Origin: Flavobacteriaceae bacterium
GTDB taxonomy: Bacteria > Bacteroidota > Bacteroidia > Flavobacteriales > Flavobacteriaceae
Length of the DNA stretch: 64,000 nucleotides
Direction: 5' to 3'
NCBI GenBank assembly: GCA_028284745.1
Contig: JANQRC010000048.1
Coordinates: 1-64,000 of the forward strand
Shown: positions 49,114 through 60,685 of the stretch, piece by piece
How the letters are laid out: each line of letters starts with the position of its first letter
How positions within the stretch are numbered: position 1 is the first letter of the stretch
Program-made: the position numbers and the translations under genes
Notes under the pieces: generated by a model
The model's input: the letters and a program-made list of their open reading frames with translations, nothing else
Database searches by the model: none
What the model was told of the DNA's origin: nothing

Positions 49114-52100
49114 TTAGAAGTTCACTTCTTCTTTACTTGCCATGATCTCGTCATATTCTTCTTTGCTTCCTACGATGATCGTGTCGTAGTCGCGCATACC
49201 TGTACCCGCAGGGATCTTGTGCCCAACAATAACATTTTCCTTAAGGCCTTCAAGCGTATCTACCTTACCACTTACAGCGGCTTCGTTCAATACTTTGGTT
49301 GTCTCCTGGAATGAGGCAGCAGAGATGAATGATTTGGTCTGAAGCGATGCTCTGGTGATTCCTTGTAGGATCGGTTTGGCAGTCGCTGGAGTAGCTTCTC
49401 TTGTTACTACAAGGCTCTTGTCTGCCCTACGCAGCAACGAATTTTCGTCTCTCAGCTCTCTTGCAGTGATGATCTGGCCTGCTTTCAGGTTTTCAGAATC
49501 GCCTGCGTCTTCTACTACTTTCTTACCAAAGATCTCATCGTTCTCTGTGATGAAGTCGTATTTGTGCACCAACTGGTTCTCTAGGAAGATCGTATCTCCT
49601 GGATCCTGGATCTGCACCTTTCGCATCATTTGACGAACAACGACCTCGAAATGTTTGTCATTGATCTTCACCCCTTGTAAACGGTATACTTCCTGTATTT
49701 CATTCACCAGGTATTGCTGAACGGCCGATGGGCCTTTGATGTTCAGAATATCGTTAGGTGTGATCGCACCATCAGAGAGTGGCATTCCCGCACGTACGAA
49801 ATCATTTTCCTGTACAAGGATCTGATTAGAAAGCTTCACCAGGTATTTCTTGATGTCGCCAAGTTTAGACTCAACGATGATCTCGCGATTACCACGCTTG
49901 ATCTTCCCGAAAGAAACTACACCGTCTATCTCAGATACCACTGCAGGGTTAGAAGGGTTACGCGCTTCGAAAAGCTCCGTTACTCTTGGAAGACCTCCTG
50001 TGATATCGCCCGCTTTTGCAGACTTACGAGGTATCTTCACCAATACTTTACCTTCGCTTATCTTTTCGCCATCGTCCACGATCAGGTGAGCGCCAACAGG
50101 TAGGTTGTATGAACGAAGTGTGTTCCCCTTAGCATCTTGGATCAATAGCGTTGGTATCAACTTCTTGTTTCTAGATTCAGAGATCACTTTCTCTTGGAAA
50201 CCCGTTTGTTCGTCGATCTCTACCTGATAGGTAACACCTTGCTCAATGTTCTCATAGGCGATCTTTCCTGAGAATTCTGAAATGATCACCCCATTATATG
50301 GGTCCCATTTACTGCTCACATCTCCCTTGCGGATCTTGTTGCCATTCTTCTTGAAAATGCTTGAACCGTAAGGAATGTTGTTCGTGCTTAGCGTGATCCC
50401 TGTCTTGTTGTCTACTATCTTAGCTTCAGCAGTACGAGAGATCACAACATCTACCTTGTTGCCTTCGCCATCTTCACCTTTTACAGTGCGAATGTCTTCG
50501 ATCTCTAATTTTCCATCGAACTTGGCCTGAAGACTATTCACCTCGGAGATGTTACCAGCCGTACCACCTACGTGGAAGGTACGAAGTGTAAGCTGTGTAC
50601 CTGGCTCACCGATAGACTGTGCCGCTACAACTCCAACAGCTTCACCTCGTTGTACCACCTTGCCTGTAGCAAGGTTTCTGCCATAACATTTGGCACAAAT
50701 ACCTCTCTTAGCTTCACAAGTCAACGGTGAACGAACTTCAACCTTATCAATGGCTGATCTCTCTATTTTGTCAGCTATCTGCTCTGTGATGTGGTCGCCA
50801 GATGCAACAATGAGCTCTTCTGTGCTTGGGTCGTATACATCAAGCAACGAAGTTCTTCCTAGGATCCTATCTCTCAATGACTCGACAACTTCATCATTTT
50901 TCTTCAATGGTTCTACTTCGATACCGCGAAGCGTACCACAGTCTTCGATGTTGACGATGACATCTTGAGAGACATCTACCAAACGACGTGTAAGGTATCC
51001 TGCGTCGGCCGTTTTCAAAGCGGTATCTGCAAGACCTTTACGCGCACCGTGTGTAGAGATAAAGTATTCGAGAATCGAAAGCCCTTCCTTAAAGTTAGAA
51101 AGAATCGGGTTTTCGATGATCTCGCCACCGCCTGCGGTCGATTTCTTGGGTTTTGCCATCAGACCACGCATGCCTGTAAGCTGACGGATCTGCTCTTTAG
51201 AACCACGAGCGCCAGAATCTAACATCATGTACACCGAGTTAAACCCTTGTTGGTCGGTACTGATGTTTCGCATCGCCAAGTCTGTAAGCTTTACGTTGGT
51301 AGAAGTCCAAACATCGATCACTTGATTGTAGCGTTCGTTGTTTGTGATCAATCCCATGTTATAGTTCATGGTAATTCCTTCTACTTGACCGTTGGCTTCT
51401 TCGATCATTCCGTTCTTCTCTTCTGGAATGATGATATCACCCAAGCTGAATGACAATCCTCCTTCAAAAGCAAACTTATAGCCAAGGTCTTTGATCTTAT
51501 CCAAGAAATCTGCTGTAGTAGGTACGTTGGTAGCTTTCAAGATATTACCAATGATATCTCTGAGCGATTTCTTTGTAAGCACCTGGTTGACATAGCCTGC
51601 TTGTTCAGGTACCATTTCGTTGAACAATACCCTACCAACGGTAGTTTCTATCAACTGCGTGGTAAGTTCTCCTTCTTCGTTGAAATCCTTCGTTCTTACT
51701 TTGATACCGGCATTAAGATCAACTTGTCCTTCGTTGTAAGCAATGATGACCTCTTCTGGGGAATAGAAGCTAAGCCCTTCTCCTTGTACGGTGAATTGCT
51801 TGTCTGTCTTGCGCTGCTTTGTCATATAATACAGACCCAATACCATGTCCTGAGAAGGTACTGTAATTGGTGAACCGTTGGCAGGATTCAAGATATTGTG
51901 CGAGGCCAACATCAATAATTGTGCTTCTAAAATAGCCTCTGGGCCCAATGGTAGGTGTACCGCCATTTGGTCACCATCAAAGTCGGCGTTGAATGCTGTA
52001 CACACCAATGGGTGTAGCTGAATCGCCTTGCCCTCGATCAGTTTTGGCTGGAATGCCTGGATCCCTAGTCGGTGCAATGTGGGAGCACGGTTAAGCAGTA

Positions 52101-53412
52101 CAGGATGTCCTTTGATCACGTTGTCTAGGATGTCCCAGACAACAGGTTCTTTTCGGTCGATGATCTTCTTGGCAGACTTCACAGTCTTCACGATCCCTCT
52201 TTCGATCAGCTTGCGGATCACAAAAGGCTTGTAAAGTTCAGCTGCCATATTTTTTGGAAGACCGCATTCGTATAGTTTCAACTCAGGGCCTACAACGATC
52301 ACAGAACGTGCTGAATAGTCTACACGCTTACCTAGAAGGTTCTGACGGAAACGTCCTTGCTTTCCTTTTAGGGAATCAGAGAGTGACTTTAATGGTCTGT
52401 TTGAGTCTGTCTTTACTGCTGAAGACTTACGTGTATTATCGAACAGCGAGTCTACCGCTTCTTGAAGCATACGCTTCTCGTTACGAAGGATGACTTCTGG
52501 TGCTTTGATCTCTACCAAACGCTTCAAACGATTGTTACGAATGATCACGCGACGATATAGGTCGTTCAGGTCAGACGTAGCAAAACGACCACCATCTAGT
52601 GGTACCAATGGGCGTAATTCTGGTGGGATCACAGGAACCACCTTCACGATCATCCACTCGGGCCTGTTCTCGCCACGTTGATTGGCCTCACGCAATGCCT
52701 CTACTACTTGTAGGCGCTTTAACGCTTCGGTCTTACGTTGCTTAGAAGTTTCGTTGTTTGCCTTGTGGCGCAACTCGTATGACAATCCATCGAGGTCTAT
52801 ACGGGACAACAACTCGATCAAACATTCGGCGCCCATCTTAGCGATGAACTTGTTTGGATCGGCGTCTTCTAGATATTGATTTTCCTGTGGAATGGTCTCC
52901 AGCACATTCAAATACTCTTCTTCTGTAAGGAAATCCATCTTCTGTAAAGGTTCGCCTTCAGCATTTTTAGCGATACCAGGTTGTATTACTACATAGCGCT
53001 CGTAATAGATGATCATATCTAACTTCTTGGATGGCAATCCAAGTAGGTAACCGATCTTGTTTGGTAACGAGCGGAAGTACCAGATATGTGCTACAGGCAC
53101 TACAAGGTTGATATGCCCAACACGGTCTCTACGAACTTTCTTTTCGGTGACTTCGACACCACACCGGTCACAAACGATACCCTTGTAACGGATACGCTTG
53201 TACTTTCCGCAGGCACATTCATAATCCTTTACAGGACCGAAGATGCGCTCGCAGAAAAGACCGTCTCGCTCAGGCTTGTGTGTACGATAGTTGATGGTCT
53301 CTGGTTTCAGGACCTCACCTCTCGACTCGGCCAGTATCTTCTCTGGAGAAGACAGCCCGATGGCAATCTTGTTAAATCTATTTACGGTATTCTTGTCTTT
53401 ATTTCTAGCCAT
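49114..53412 (-). CDS. rpoC: RNA polymerase subunit beta'
   Basis: A 1432-aa catalytic subunit. The Zn ribbon is near the N-terminus ([20 protein letters not shown] then CDRCGVE), the clamp follows, and the metal-binding [15 protein letters not shown] is near residue 475. The second zinc site is near residue 800-900 ([13 protein letters not shown]). The trigger loop region [11 protein letters not shown] is intact. Expected full length for Bacteroidota, with the usual lineage insertions. It follows rpoB by 44 bases and ends at a strong terminator. Confidence 0.98.
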   Translation of the reverse strand: MARNKDKNTVNRFNKIAIGLSSPEKILAESRGEVLKPETINYRTHKPERDGLFCERIFGPVKDYECACGKYKRIRYKGIVCDRCGVEVTEKKVRRDRVGHINLVVPVAHIWYFRSLPNKIGYLLGLPSKKLDMIIYYERYVVIQPGIAKNAEGEPLQKMDFLTEEEYLNVLETIPQENQYLEDADPNKFIAKMGAECLIELLSRIDLDGLSYELRHKANNETSKQRKTEALKRLQVVEALREANQRGENRPEWMIVKVVPVIPPELRPLVPLDGGRFATSDLNDLYRRVIIRNNRLKRLVEIKAPEVILRNEKRMLQEAVDSLFDNTRKSSAVKTDSNRPLKSLSDSLKGKQGRFRQNLLGKRVDYSARSVIVVGPELKLYECGLPKNMAAELYKPFVIRKLIERGIVKTVKSAKKIIDRKEPVVWDILDNVIKGHPVLLNRAPTLHRLGIQAFQPKLIEGKAIQLHPLVCTAFNADFDGDQMAVHLPLGPEAILEAQLLMLASHNILNPANGSPITVPSQDMVLGLYYMTKQRKTDKQFTVQGEGLSFYSPEEVIIAYNEGQVDLNAGIKVRTKDFNEEGELTTQLIETTVGRVLFNEMVPEQAGYVNQVLTKKSLRDIIGNILKATNVPTTADFLDKIKDLGYKFAFEGGLSFSLGDIIIPEEKNGMIEEANGQVEGITMNYNMGLITNNERYNQVIDVWTSTNVKLTDLAMRNISTDQQGFNSVYMMLDSGARGSKEQIRQLTGMRGLMAKPKKSTAGGGEIIENPILSNFKEGLSILEYFISTHGARKGLADTALKTADAGYLTRRLVDVSQDVIVNIEDCGTLRGIEVEPLKKNDEVVESLRDRILGRTSLLDVYDPSTEELIVASGDHITEQIADKIERSAIDKVEVRSPLTCEAKRGICAKCYGRNLATGKVVQRGEAVGVVAAQSIGEPGTQLTLRTFHVGGTAGNISEVNSLQAKFDGKLEIEDIRTVKGEDGEGNKVDVVISRTAEAKIVDNKTGITLSTNNIPYGSSIFKKNGNKIRKGDVSSKWDPYNGVIISEFSGKIAYENIEQGVTYQVEIDEQTGFQEKVISESRNKKLIPTLLIQDAKGNTLRSYNLPVGAHLIVDDGEKISEGKVLVKIPRKSAKAGDITGGLPRVTELFEARNPSNPAVVSEIDGVVSFGKIKRGNREIIVESKLGDIKKYLVKLSNQILVQENDFVRAGMPLSDGAITPNDILNIKGPSAVQQYLVNEIQEVYRLQGVKINDKHFEVVVRQMMRKVQIQDPGDTIFLENQLVHKYDFITENDEIFGKKVVEDAGDSENLKAGQIITARELRDENSLLRRADKSLVVTREATPATAKPILQGITRASLQTKSFISAASFQETTKVLNEAAVSGKVDTLEGLKENVIVGHKIPAGTGMRDYDTIIVGSKEEYDEIMASKEEVNF

Positions 53413-53456
53413 GATTGTTATGTGCTATTACGTTGTAAATGATTCTAAAAACTCAA

Positions 53457-56400
53457 TTATTCTTCGAGTCTGATGTCTAGTCCAAGACCCTTCAGTTCGT
53501 GCATCAATACGTTGAATGATTCTGGAATGCCCGGTTCAGGCATTGGCTCTCCTTTCACGATAGACTCGTACGTTTTAGCTCTTCCGATAACATCATCAGA
53601 TTTTACCGTTAGGATCTCTCTAAGCGTGCTAGAGGCACCATAGGCTTCTAGTGCCCAAACCTCCATCTCACCAAAACGCTGACCACCAAACTGGGCTTTA
53701 CCACCCAATGGTTGCTGCGTGATCAATGAGTAAGGTCCGATAGAACGGGCGTGCATCTTATCATCGACCATGTGGCCTAGCTTTAGCATGTAGATCACCC
53801 CTACCGTAGCAGGTTGGTCAAAACGCTGGCCAGTTCCTCCATCATATAGATACGTATGCCCAAATCGTGGAATGCCAGCCTCATCAGTCAACTTGTTGAT
53901 CTGCTCAAGCGAAGCACCATCGAAGATAGGTGTCGAGAACTTCTTACCGAGCTTCAACCCTGCCCATCCAAGCACGGTCTCATAGATCTGACCAATGTTC
54001 ATACGTGATGGTACCCCAAGTGGGTTTAGGACGATGTCTACAGGTGTGCCGTCTTCCAAGAAAGGCATGTCTTCCTCACGAACGATACGTGCCACGATAC
54101 CTTTGTTACCGTGACGACCTGCCATCTTATCTCCTACTTTCAGCTTACGCTTCTTGGCAATATATACTTTGGCAAGTTTGATGATCCCTGCAGGAAGTTC
54201 ATCACCTACAGAGATGGTAAACTTGTCACGCCTCAATGAACCTTGCAGATCATTCTCTTTGATCTTGTAGTTGTGCAACAAGTCTGAGACCATTTGATTG
54301 ATCTTCTTGTCGGTGGTCCATGTGCCTTCTACCAAATGTGTAAAATCATCAACCGCATTCAGCATCTTAAGTGTGAACTTCTTGCCTTTCGGAAGTACTT
54401 CTTCGCCCAGGTCATTGAATACACCTTGGCATGTTTTACCATTTACGATGGTGAAAAGTTTCTCAACGAGAAGGTCTTTCAGCTCTTGGAACTTCGTATT
54501 GTAAGCCACCTCCAGTGCTGCTGTCTCTTCTTTGTCTTTAGCTCTTCTTCGCTTGTCTTTGATGGCACGCGCAAATAATTTCTTGTTGATCACAACGCCG
54601 TTCAACGATGGGGAAGCTTTCAATGAAGCATCTTTCACATCACCCGCTTTGTCACCAAAAATGGCACGAAGCAGTTTTTCTTCAGGCGTTGGGTCTGACT
54701 CACCTTTTGGCGTGATCTTACCGATCAATATGTCACCAGGAGTAACTTCAGCACCAATACGGATCATTCCGTTCTCATCGAGGTCTTTGGTAGCTTCTTC
54801 GCTAACATTCGGGATGTCGTTGGTCAACTCCTCGTTGCCCAATTTTGTATCTCTAACCTCTAGCGAATACTCATCGATGTGAATGGAGGTGAAAATATCT
54901 TCACGCACTACTTTTTCAGAGATCACAATGGCATCCTCGAAGTTGTATCCTTTCCAAGGCATGAATGCTACTTGCATATTGCGACCAAGGGCCAGCTCGC
55001 CTTTTTCAGTTGCATAGCCTTCACAAAGCACCTGACCTTTTTCAACCTTGTCGCCCTTCTTGACGATGGGCTTTAGGTTTATAGAGGTTCCTTGGTTTGT
55101 CTTTCTGAATTTGATGAGCTCATATGTTTTGGTATCGCTATCGAAACTTACCAACAACTCATCGTCAGTCTTGCTGTATTTTATCGTGATCTTCTCAGCA
55201 TCTACATACTCAACAACACCATCTCCTTCTGCATTGATCAATACACGAGAGTCAGAAGCTACTTGACGTTCCAGGCCCGTACCAACGATCGGTGATTGTG
55301 GACGAAGCAGGGGAACTGCCTGACGCATCATGTTTGATCCCATCAATGCACGGTTCGCATCATCATGCTCTAAGAAAGGGATCAGTGATGCAGATATCGA
55401 TGCTATCTGATTAGGAGCCACATCTGTATAGTGAACACTGTTGGGTTCTACCACTGGGAAGTCTCCTTCTTGGCGGGCAATGACACGATCAGCGTCTATC
55501 TCGCCATTATCTTTAAGTGGAATGTTCGCTTGCGCGATCATCTTGCCTTCCTCTTCCTCAGCACTCAAATAGATATGATCTTTGGTATCTACCTTGCCAT
55601 CCGCAACCTTTCGATAGGGCGTTTCTAGGAAGCCCATTGGGTTTACTTTGGCAAATACGGACAGTGAAGATATCAGGCCAATGTTTGGACCTTCGGGAGT
55701 TTCGATCGGACACAAACGACCATAGTGTGTATAGTGTACATCTCGAACCTCGAAACCAGCCCTTTCACGTGAAAGACCTCCTGGCCCTAATGCAGACATT
55801 CTACGCTTGTGCGTGATCTCTGCCAATGGGTTGGTCTGGTCCATAAACTGCGAAAGCTGATTGGTTCCAAAGAACGAATTGATCACTGACGAAAGTGTCT
55901 TCGCATTGATCAGGTCGATAGGCGTAAACACCTCGTTGTCACGAACGTTCATACGTTCGCGGATAGTTCTGGCCATACGTGCCAGACCTACACCAAACTG
56001 AGATGACAATTGCTCGCCAACCGTACGAACACGACGGTTAGACAAGTGGTCGATATCATCGATCTCAGCCTTTGAGTTGATCAGCTCGATCAAGTACTTG
56101 ATGATCGTAATGATATCTTGCTTGGTCAAGACCTGCTTGTCCATGTCGATATCAAGCCCTAACTTCTTATTCATACGATAACGACCGACCTCACCAAGAT
56201 TGTATCGCTGGTCTGAGAAGAACAGCTTGTCGATGATACCGCGGGCGGTCTCTTCATCGGGTGGTTCGGCATTACGTAGTTGTCTGTATATGTGTTCTAC
56301 TGCTTCTTTTTCAGAGTTGGTAGGGTCCTTTTGCAATGTGTTATGGATGATCGCATAATCAGCCTGCTGGTTGTCTTCTTTATGTAGAAGAATGGTTTTA

Positions 56401-57266
56401 GCGCCAGAGTTTACGATCTCGTCGATATGTTCTTTTTCTAGAAGCGTATCACGGTCCAAGATGATCTCGTTTCTCTCGATAGAAACTACTTCACCTGTAT
56501 CCTCGTCCACAAAATCTTCGTGCCATGTCTTTAATACACGAGCAGCTAGCTTGCGGCCCATCACTTTCTTGAGGCCAGTTTTGGATACCTTCACCTCTTC
56601 AGCCAGGTCAAATATCTCTAGAATGTCCTTATCGCGCTCATAACCGATAGCTCTGAAAAGTGTAGTTACCGGTAATTTCTTTTTACGGTCGATGTATGCA
56701 TACATGACACTATTGATGTCCGTAGCAAATTCGATCCAAGAGCCCTTGAACGGAATAACTCTTGCAGAATAGAGTTTGGTACCGTTGGCGTGGAATGATT
56801 GTCCGAAGAATACACCAGGTGACCTGTGCAACTGAGATACCACCACACGCTCTGCACCATTGATCACGAACGTACCGCTGGGCGTCATGTAAGGAATGAC
56901 ACCAAGGTAGACGTCTTGTACGATAGTCTCAAAGTCTTCGTGTTCTGGGTCTGTACAATATAGTTTCAGGCGTGCCTTTAGTGGAACACTATAGGTCAGC
57001 CCTCTTTCGATACATTCCTGAATGGAGTAACGTGGCGGGTCCACGAAATAATCTAAAAACTCTAAGACAAACTGATTGCGGGTATCGGTGATCGGGAAAT
57101 TCTCTTGGAAGGTGTTGTAAAGCCCCTCGTTACCACGTTCTTCTGATTTTGTCTCAAGCTGAAAAAAGTCTTGGAAAGACTTGATCTGAATGTCCAAGAA
57201 ATCAGGATAGGCCGGTGAGTTCTTGGCGGAAGCGAAATTTAATCTTTCGGTCTGAAGTGCGGACAT
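53457..57266 (-). CDS. rpoB: RNA polymerase subunit beta
   Basis: A 1269-aa subunit, normal length for the phylum. The rifampicin region reads [20 protein letters not shown] followed by [20 protein letters not shown]; the residues most often changed in resistant mutants are the wild-type ones. The C-terminal [20 protein letters not shown] and the switch-region motif [15 protein letters not shown] are conserved. It lies after rplL with two hairpins in the gap (57322-57378), which could attenuate transcription into rpoBC. Confidence 0.98.
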   Translation of the reverse strand: MSALQTERLNFASAKNSPAYPDFLDIQIKSFQDFFQLETKSEERGNEGLYNTFQENFPITDTRNQFVLEFLDYFVDPPRYSIQECIERGLTYSVPLKARLKLYCTDPEHEDFETIVQDVYLGVIPYMTPSGTFVINGAERVVVSQLHRSPGVFFGQSFHANGTKLYSARVIPFKGSWIEFATDINSVMYAYIDRKKKLPVTTLFRAIGYERDKDILEIFDLAEEVKVSKTGLKKVMGRKLAARVLKTWHEDFVDEDTGEVVSIERNEIILDRDTLLEKEHIDEIVNSGAKTILLHKEDNQQADYAIIHNTLQKDPTNSEKEAVEHIYRQLRNAEPPDEETARGIIDKLFFSDQRYNLGEVGRYRMNKKLGLDIDMDKQVLTKQDIITIIKYLIELINSKAEIDDIDHLSNRRVRTVGEQLSSQFGVGLARMARTIRERMNVRDNEVFTPIDLINAKTLSSVINSFFGTNQLSQFMDQTNPLAEITHKRRMSALGPGGLSRERAGFEVRDVHYTHYGRLCPIETPEGPNIGLISSLSVFAKVNPMGFLETPYRKVADGKVDTKDHIYLSAEEEEGKMIAQANIPLKDNGEIDADRVIARQEGDFPVVEPNSVHYTDVAPNQIASISASLIPFLEHDDANRALMGSNMMRQAVPLLRPQSPIVGTGLERQVASDSRVLINAEGDGVVEYVDAEKITIKYSKTDDELLVSFDSDTKTYELIKFRKTNQGTSINLKPIVKKGDKVEKGQVLCEGYATEKGELALGRNMQVAFMPWKGYNFEDAIVISEKVVREDIFTSIHIDEYSLEVRDTKLGNEELTNDIPNVSEEATKDLDENGMIRIGAEVTPGDILIGKITPKGESDPTPEEKLLRAIFGDKAGDVKDASLKASPSLNGVVINKKLFARAIKDKRRRAKDKEETAALEVAYNTKFQELKDLLVEKLFTIVNGKTCQGVFNDLGEEVLPKGKKFTLKMLNAVDDFTHLVEGTWTTDKKINQMVSDLLHNYKIKENDLQGSLRRDKFTISVGDELPAGIIKLAKVYIAKKRKLKVGDKMAGRHGNKGIVARIVREEDMPFLEDGTPVDIVLNPLGVPSRMNIGQIYETVLGWAGLKLGKKFSTPIFDGASLEQINKLTDEAGIPRFGHTYLYDGGTGQRFDQPATVGVIYMLKLGHMVDDKMHARSIGPYSLITQQPLGGKAQFGGQRFGEMEVWALEAYGASSTLREILTVKSDDVIGRAKTYESIVKGEPMPEPGIPESFNVLMHELKGLGLDIRLEE

Positions 57267-57321
57267 TAATAGATTTTTTTAGAATTAGAAAAAGCATTTA
57301 CGAGAATGCTATAAAAAGCTC

Positions 57322-57335
57322 GCGTATATATACGC
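57322..57335. repeat. 14-bp perfect palindrome in the rplL-rpoB gap
   Basis: gcgtatatatacgc is identical to its reverse complement. It lies 55 bases before the rpoB start and next to the larger hairpin; it could be a weak second stem in the leader. Confidence 0.55.
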
Positions 57336-57340
57336 AAAAG

Positions 57341-57378
57341 GGTCTAGGCCTTAGAATGCTTGTTCTAAGACCTAAACC
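57341..57378 (-). terminator. Attenuator-like hairpin between rplL and rpoB
   Basis: Bases 57341-57356 pair with 57363-57378 at 14 of 16 positions (loop of six). On the minus strand the stem is followed by cttttgcg, a weak T-run. It may reduce but not abolish read-through from the ribosomal genes into rpoBC, as in many bacteria. Confidence 0.6.
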
Positions 57379-57399
57379 TTAGGTTTTGGCCAGGTACGC

Positions 57400-57777
57400 T
57401 TACTTAAGCTCTACCTCGGCTCCAGCCTCTTCCAAGGACTTCTTAAGACCTTCTGCTTCGTCTTTAGCGATTCCCTCTTTGATTGGCGATGGTGCCTTGT
57501 CGACTAGTTCTTTAGCGTCTTTAAGACCTAGGCCAGTTAGTTCTTTAACGAGCTTAACAACAGCTAGTTTAGAGGCACCAGCAGCTTTAAGGATCACATC
57601 GAACTCCGACTTCTCCTCAGCGGCTTCACCACCTCCACCAGCAGCTGGTCCAGCTACTGCTACAGCTGCAGCTGCAGGCTCAATACCATATTCCTCTTTA
57701 AGGATCTCGGCCAACTCATTTACTTCTTTTACGGTAAGGTTGACCAATTGTTCTGCAAAATCTTTCAAATCTGCCAT
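57400..57777 (-). CDS. rplL: 50S ribosomal protein L7/L12
   Basis: A 125-aa stalk protein. N-terminal dimerisation part [20 protein letters not shown], an Ala/Gly-rich hinge ([17 protein letters not shown]), and the C-terminal factor-binding domain [20 protein letters not shown] with [20 protein letters not shown]. It binds elongation factors on the ribosome. It follows rplJ by 64 bases. Confidence 0.98.
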   Translation of the reverse strand: MADLKDFAEQLVNLTVKEVNELAEILKEEYGIEPAAAAVAVAGPAAGGGGEAAEEKSEFDVILKAAGASKLAVVKLVKELTGLGLKDAKELVDKAPSPIKEGIAKDEAEGLKKSLEEAGAEVELK

Positions 57778-57841
57778 TTTCTATCGTTTTAAATAAAATT
57801 GTAATTAAGTATTAGTGTTTATGAGTGCGTACATTATTTGT

Positions 57842-58363
57842 TTACCCTTCACGCTCTGAAAGGGTCTTGACGATGCCCGACAACTTGCTGCCTCCAGATC
57901 GAAGCGCAGAGACAACGTTCTTGGCAGGTGACTGCAACAACGTGATAATGTCTCCAATAAGTTCTTCTCTGGATTTGATATTGACAAGTGCATCTAACTG
58001 CTCGTCGCCAAGGTAAATTGCCTCTTCTATGAAAGCTCCTTTCAACAAAGGCTTATCAGATTTCTTACGGAAGTTCTTGATCACCTTCGCAGGCGCATTG
58101 CCTGTTTCTGACAACATGATCGAGGTATTGCCTTTCAATACAGAGGCAAGTTCTCCGAAATCTTTATCTGAAGCCTCCATGGCCTTAGCAAGCAGCGTGT
58201 TCTTTATGACCGCCAACTTGATGTCTGACTTGAAACATGCTCTACGCAAGTTAGAGGTAGTTTCTGCATCTAGGCCGGAAATATCGGCCAAATAGATGTT
58301 TGTATTGTCAGCCAGGGTAGTGGTCAGCTCCTGAATAACTTGTGCTTTTTCTTCTCTAGTCAT
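57842..58363 (-). CDS. rplJ: 50S ribosomal protein L10
   Basis: A 173-aa ribosomal stalk base protein (MTREEKAQVIQELTTTLADN). The N-terminal domain binds 23S rRNA and the C-terminal helix carries L7/L12 dimers. It follows rplA by 18 bases, so there is no space for a separate leader. It is normal in length. Confidence 0.97.
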   Translation of the reverse strand: MTREEKAQVIQELTTTLADNTNIYLADISGLDAETTSNLRRACFKSDIKLAVIKNTLLAKAMEASDKDFGELASVLKGNTSIMLSETGNAPAKVIKNFRKKSDKPLLKGAFIEEAIYLGDEQLDALVNIKSREELIGDIITLLQSPAKNVVSALRSGGSKLSGIVKTLSEREG

Positions 58364-58381
58364 GATCCTAATTTTATGTAC

Positions 58382-59068
58382 CTAGGCGTCCTTCGGGTCT
58401 ATCTGCACGCTAGGACTCATCGTACTAGACATGTAGATACTCTTGATGTAAGTACCTTTGGCAGCCGTTGGCTTCAGTTTGATCAATGTTTGAATTAACT
58501 CGTTAGCATTACCTGCGATCTTGTCAGCAGTAAAGGAGGCTTTACCGATGGCAGCATGAACGATTCCTGTCTTGTCGACCTTGAAATCGATCTTACCACC
58601 TTTAACATCCTTAACAGCTTTTGCAACATCCATGGTCACCGTACCTGTCTTTGGGTTTGGCATCAAGCCTCTGGGGCCTAGGATCCTACCTAGAGGGCCT
58701 AATTTACCCATTACGCTTGGCATGGTGATGATCACATCAACATCTGTCCAACCTCCTTTGATCTTGTCTAGATATTCATCAAGACCTACAAAGTCGGCAC
58801 CAGCTTCTTTGGCTTCTGCCTCCTTATCTGGAGTAACAAGCGCAAGTACTTTAACGTCTTTACCTGTTCCGTGCGGCAATGTTACCACACCTCTTACCAT
58901 TTGATTTGCTTTTCGCGGGTCTACACCCAAACGAACTGCTAGGTCTACAGAGGCATCGAATTTTACAGTGGTAACATCTTTTATGAGCGCGGAAGCTTCT
59001 TCTACAGAGTAGAGCTTGTTCTTATCAACTTTAGCTCTGGCCTCTTTTTGTTTTTTTGATATAGCCAT
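58382..59068 (-). CDS. rplA: 50S ribosomal protein L1
   Basis: A 228-aa protein of the L1 stalk. [20 protein letters not shown] and the [20 protein letters not shown] loop are the conserved rRNA-binding segments. It is also the usual autoregulator of the rplK-rplA unit by binding a leader mRNA. It follows rplK by 18 bases. Confidence 0.97.
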   Translation of the reverse strand: MAISKKQKEARAKVDKNKLYSVEEASALIKDVTTVKFDASVDLAVRLGVDPRKANQMVRGVVTLPHGTGKDVKVLALVTPDKEAEAKEAGADFVGLDEYLDKIKGGWTDVDVIITMPSVMGKLGPLGRILGPRGLMPNPKTGTVTMDVAKAVKDVKGGKIDFKVDKTGIVHAAIGKASFTADKIAGNANELIQTLIKLKPTAAKGTYIKSIYMSSTMSPSVQIDPKDA

Positions 59069-59086
59069 CTCTTGTCTTTTAAAAGA

Positions 59087-59524
59087 TTAGAAAGGTTTCT
59101 CTCCTTTTACCTTGAAGCCCATAGACCTTGCTGTACCAGCAACCATACTCATAGCAGACTCTATCGTGAATGCATTGAGGTCGGGCATTTTGTCTTCAGC
59201 AATTGCCTTTACTTGGTCCCAAGTAACGCTTGCTACTTTGACACGGTTAGGTTCTCCGGAGCCTTTCTTGGCCTTCGCTGCCTCCATCAGTTGAACTGCC
59301 GCCGGCGGTGTTTTCACGACAAACTCGAATGATTTGTCTTTATATACAGTGATCACAACAGGCAATACCTTACCTGGCTTATCTTGGGTCCTAGCATTGA
59401 ACTGCTTACAGAACTCCATGATATTGACCCCTGCGGCACCTAAGGCGGGTCCGACCGGTGGCGATGGGTTCGCGGCACCTCCCCTAACTTGTAGTTTTAC
59501 AACCTTATCAACTTCTTTTGCCAT
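59087..59524 (-). CDS. rplK: 50S ribosomal protein L11
   Basis: A 145-aa protein ([20 protein letters not shown]) with the usual N-terminal thiostrepton-region domain and C-terminal rRNA-binding domain. [20 protein letters not shown] is typical. The 166-base leader before it (59525-59690) contains a small hairpin (aagct/aagctt near 59562-59580) and may be the L1 autoregulatory site, which is an inference. Confidence 0.97.
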   Translation of the reverse strand: MAKEVDKVVKLQVRGGAANPSPPVGPALGAAGVNIMEFCKQFNARTQDKPGKVLPVVITVYKDKSFEFVVKTPPAAVQLMEAAKAKKGSGEPNRVKVASVTWDQVKAIAEDKMPDLNAFTIESAMSMVAGTARSMGFKVKGEKPF

Positions 59525-59690
59525 TTTTAATTAATTTAACAATGAACGTCTCTTTAAAATGGAAGCTTAAAAAGACAGCTTATGTAACAATTATTTAGTT
59601 ATTTAGTCTTCAGTTGTTGGCCGTTAGTATTTGTTTATAACCCAATATGTAGTTCATAGCGCTCTCAATACTAACATCTCACCTCTTATT

Positions 59691-60245
59691 TTATATCTTT
59701 TCTACTTGCATGTAGCTAAGTTCTAGTGGTGTCTTTCTACCGAAGATCTTCACCATCACTTCTAGCTTACGCTTTTCTTCGTTTATCTTCTCAACGGTAC
59801 CATTGAAGCCATTGAACGGCCCATCAATCACTTTAATGGTTTCTCCCACCACAAAAGGAATGGCCACATTGTCGTTCTGAACAGCAAGTTCATCGACCTT
59901 ACCGAGCATTCGGTTGACTTCGGATTGCCTCAATGGAACAGGGTCACCACCTTTGGTCTCACCTAAGAAGCCGATCACATTGGTAATGGACTTGATCACG
60001 TGAGGCACTTCACCACTCAAATTGGCCTTGATCATGATATAACCAGGAAAATACACTCTTTCCTTGTTGATCTTCTTGCCGTTGCGGATCTGGATGACCT
60101 TTTCTGTAGGCACCAACACTTCTTCCACATAATCACTGAGACCCAATCGGGCGATCTCGTTCTCGATATAGTTCTTGATCTTGTTCTCTTGGCCACTCAC
60201 AGCTCTGACCACATACCACTTTTTCACCGAAACATCTGCTGCCAT
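59691..60245 (-). CDS. nusG: Transcription antitermination factor NusG
   Basis: A 184-aa factor that binds RNA polymerase. The NGN domain starts KKWYVVRAVSGQENKIKNYI, and the C-terminal KOW domain has FVVGETIKVIDGPFNGFNGT followed by EKINEEKRKLEVMVKIFGR. Length and order are usual. It is 8 bases after secE, and the pair is on the same transcript. Confidence 0.97.
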   Translation of the reverse strand: MAADVSVKKWYVVRAVSGQENKIKNYIENEIARLGLSDYVEEVLVPTEKVIQIRNGKKINKERVYFPGYIMIKANLSGEVPHVIKSITNVIGFLGETKGGDPVPLRQSEVNRMLGKVDELAVQNDNVAIPFVVGETIKVIDGPFNGFNGTVEKINEEKRKLEVMVKIFGRKTPLELSYMQVEKI

Positions 60246-60253
60246 GACTTCTC

Positions 60254-60448
60254 TTATTTAAGAATGTTGAAATATCCCTTGATCACTTCAGCAAAGGCTG
60301 AATCAACACCCCAGATGGCCAGGGAAAAGAGGATTGAGAATACCGCAACAACCACAGTAAGACGTTGCGCCTCTGCCCATGGGGTCCATGTCACATGGTT
60401 CTTCAACTCTTCGAAAGATTCCTTAACGTACGATACTATTCCAGCCAT
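60254..60448 (-). CDS. secE: Preprotein translocase subunit SecE
   Basis: A 64-aa single-pass membrane protein (VSYVKESFEELKNHVTWTPW before the helix VVVAVFSILFSLAIWGVD). It is the short form typical of Bacteroidota, with one membrane helix and the conserved amphipathic helix before it. It is part of the SecYEG channel. It lies next to nusG, as usual. Confidence 0.95.
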   Translation of the reverse strand: MAGIVSYVKESFEELKNHVTWTPWAEAQRLTVVVAVFSILFSLAIWGVDSAFAEVIKGYFNILK

Positions 60449-60527
60449 TCTATTGTTTATTTATTGCACACTTCGACTTCGCTCAGTGTAAACTTGTTGG
60501 GAGACTATCCGTCTCTCTTTCCTTTAG

Positions 60528-60600
60528 CACGGGTTGAGAGACTCGAACTCCCGACACCTGGTTTTGGAGACCAGTGCTCTACCAACTGAGCTAAACCCGT
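60528..60600 (-). tRNA. tRNA-Trp (anticodon CCA)
   Basis: 73-nt cloverleaf on the minus strand. Acceptor ACGGGTT pairs with AACCCGT (60529-60535); the D arm is GCTCAGTTGGTAGAGC, the anticodon loop is TCTCCAAAA-like with CCA in the centre, and the T arm carries GTTCGAGT. No CCA is encoded. It lies between tuf and secE, as in other Bacteroidota. Confidence 0.95.
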
Positions 60601-60618
60601 TTCTATTTGTTACAAAAG

Positions 60619-60657
60619 GCGTCCCGAAATCCCGATTATTATCGGGACGGGACACCT
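60619..60657 (-). terminator. Two-tier hairpin after tuf
   Basis: Outer stem ggcgtcccg (60619-60627) / cgggacacc (60649-60657) with one G-T-type mismatch, inner stem tcccgat (60631-60637) / atcggga (60642-60648). On the minus strand it is followed by ttttgt. It lies between the tuf stop and tRNA-Trp, and could end or process the tuf transcript. Confidence 0.6.
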
Positions 60658-60685
60658 TATTATATATTTATATACTAAGTAAGAC

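Noticed and set aside
49714-50103. 129-aa + strand frame and other long antisense frames in rpoB/rpoC
   Set aside because: All are opposite to conserved RNA polymerase segments.
59525-59690. L11/L1 leader autoregulatory structure
   Set aside because: A small hairpin is present but no clear L1-binding motif could be read; mentioned in the rplK entry only.
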